Shown piece by piece: positions 5,425 through 6,306 of a stretch of 6,306 nucleotides of DNA; the stretch's first letter is position 1, and every line of letters begins with the position of its first letter. The stretch is from Betaproteobacteria bacterium. Its GTDB lineage: Bacteria; Pseudomonadota; Gammaproteobacteria; Burkholderiales; Rhodocyclaceae. The stretch covers positions 1-6,306 of the forward strand of contig JAGWUW010000165.1 of assembly GCA_028868235.1 (NCBI GenBank), in the 5' to 3' direction. The notes beneath the pieces are model-generated. The model worked only from the letters and a program-made list of their open reading frames with translations. It had not been told where the DNA came from and did no database searches. The position numbers and the translations under genes are program-made.

Positions 5425-6306
5425 TCAGTGCATGACGTGGCGCACCAGGCGCAACAGGTTGCAGGTGTAGCCGTACTCATTGTCGTACCAGGCGACGACC
5501 TTGACGAAGCTGGCATCGAGCGCGATACCAGCCTCGGCGTCGAAGATGGACGGCATGCCGCAACCGCGGAAATCGGTCGATACCACCTTGTCGCGGGTGT
5601 AACCGAGCACGCCCTTGAGCGGGCCGGATTCGGCGGCGGCCTGCATCGCCGAACATATTTCGTCGTAGCTGGTTTCGCGCTCTAGTTCGACGGTGAGGTC
5701 GACCACCGAGACGTCGGAGGTCGGCACGCGGAAGGCCATGCCGGTCAGCTTCTTGTTGAGCGCCGGGATCACCTTGCCGACCGCTTTGGCCGCGCCGGTC
5801 GAGGACGGGATGATGTTCTCCAGGATGCCGCGCCCGCCGCGCCAGTCCTTGCCGGACGGGCCATCGACGGTCTTCTGCGTGGCGGTGGCGGCGTGCACCG
5901 TGCTCATCAGGCCGCGCTTGATGCCGAACTTTTCATGCAGCACCTTGGCCACCGGGGCCAGGCCATTGGTCGTGCAGGAAGCTGCCGAGACGATGGCCTC
6001 GCCAGCATAGTGTTCGTGGTTGACGCCATAGACGAACATCGGCGTCTCGTCCTTGGCAGGGGCCGATTGCACCACCTTTTGTGCGCCGGCTTCCAGGTGT
6101 TGCCGGCAGCTGTTCTCGGTCAGAAACAGGCCGGTCGCCTCGATCACCACGTCGGCGCGAACGGCGGCCCAGTTCAGCTCGGCCGGATTTTTGACCGCGC
6201 TGAGGCGGATACTGCGGCCGTTGACGATCAGCTTGTTGCCGTCGACCATGATGTCGCCGGAAAACTTGCCGTGCACCGAGTCGTGCTTGAGCAGGTAGGC
6301 GAGGTA
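5425..6306 (-). CDS. gap: Glyceraldehyde-3-phosphate dehydrogenase, type I (5'-truncated by window edge)
   Basis: This cytosolic enzyme reversibly oxidises glyceraldehyde 3-phosphate with NAD(P)+ and phosphate to 1,3-bisphosphoglycerate, in glycolysis, gluconeogenesis or the Calvin cycle. The frame is open from the window edge, so 293 residues are visible. By comparison with E. coli GapA about 39 N-terminal residues, including the Rossmann GxGxxG, lie outside. The active-site block SCTTN has its nucleophilic Cys at fragment residue 111 (codon 5976-5974). The catalytic His is in STVHAAT (residue 138). [30 protein letters not shown] and the C-terminal YDNE are all recognisable. A start at the GTG in SVHG would remove conserved sequence, so it is not the real start. 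Oddities: the usual SNASCTTNC reads SAASCTTNG, and the usual GYS(N) after YDNE reads YGYTCN. Its TGA stop lies 11 nt before fba, so the two are co-transcribed. Family assignment is secure; coenzyme preference cannot be judged without the N-terminus. Confidence 0.97.
   Translation of the reverse strand, partial: YLAYLLKHDSVHGKFSGDIMVDGNKLIVNGRSIRLSAVKNPAELNWAAVRADVVIEATGLFLTENSCRQHLEAGAQKVVQSAPAKDETPMFVYGVNHEHYAGEAIVSAASCTTNGLAPVAKVLHEKFGIKRGLMSTVHAATATQKTVDGPSGKDWRGGRGILENIIPSSTGAAKAVGKVIPALNKKLTGMAFRVPTSDVSVVDLTVELERETSYDEICSAMQAAAESGPLKGVLGYTRDKVVSTDFRGCGMPSIFDAEAGIALDASFVKVVAWYDNEYGYTCNLLRLVRHVMH

Noticed and set aside
4361..5470. Plus-strand open frame of 369 codons opposite fba and the end of gap
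   Set aside because: It is the antisense shadow of two certain genes in GC-rich DNA. Its translation shows no family resemblance and it spans the boundary of two real genes.

Overview
The window reads as ordinary chromosomal DNA from a GC-rich Gram-negative bacterium, most likely a betaproteobacterium of the Rhodocyclales type. That placement is an inference from protein character: a Calvin-type class II aldolase, a haem-c-containing c-di-GMP protein and a type I GAPDH. All five recognisable genes lie on the minus strand, so transcription runs from high to low coordinates. No tRNA, rRNA, CRISPR array, insertion sequence or phage gene was seen.

Carbon metabolism block (6306 to 3580): gap (GAPDH, cut by the window edge, about 39 N-terminal residues missing), then fba (Calvin-subtype class II fructose-bisphosphate aldolase) only 11 nt later, then rpe (ribulose-phosphate 3-epimerase). 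gap and fba are clearly one transcription unit. Between fba and rpe lies a strong intrinsic terminator whose T-run directly touches the rpe Shine-Dalgarno sequence. rpe must therefore be expressed by read-through, or from a promoter that is not evident in the 85-nt gap. The three enzymes link triose phosphates, hexose bisphosphate and pentose phosphates (glycolysis/gluconeogenesis, pentose phosphate or Calvin cycle). pgk and pyk, often found between gap and fba, are absent.

Signalling block (3579 to 822): a 202-nt non-coding stretch holds a good sigma70-like promoter with a perfect dyad in its spacer, a second dyad at the predicted transcription start and two leader hairpins. It leads into a large membrane protein with a periplasmic CxxCH haem-binding sensor domain, a GAF-like cytoplasmic region, and GGDEF and EAL domains that both keep their catalytic residues. 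This is a candidate redox- or gas-responsive c-di-GMP switch and the most interesting gene here.

Downstream (821 to 1): an 84-nt gap with a 12-bp palindrome and a weak possible promoter, then a ComB/2-phosphosulfolactate phosphatase family protein of uncertain real substrate, followed by a hairpin without a U-tract.
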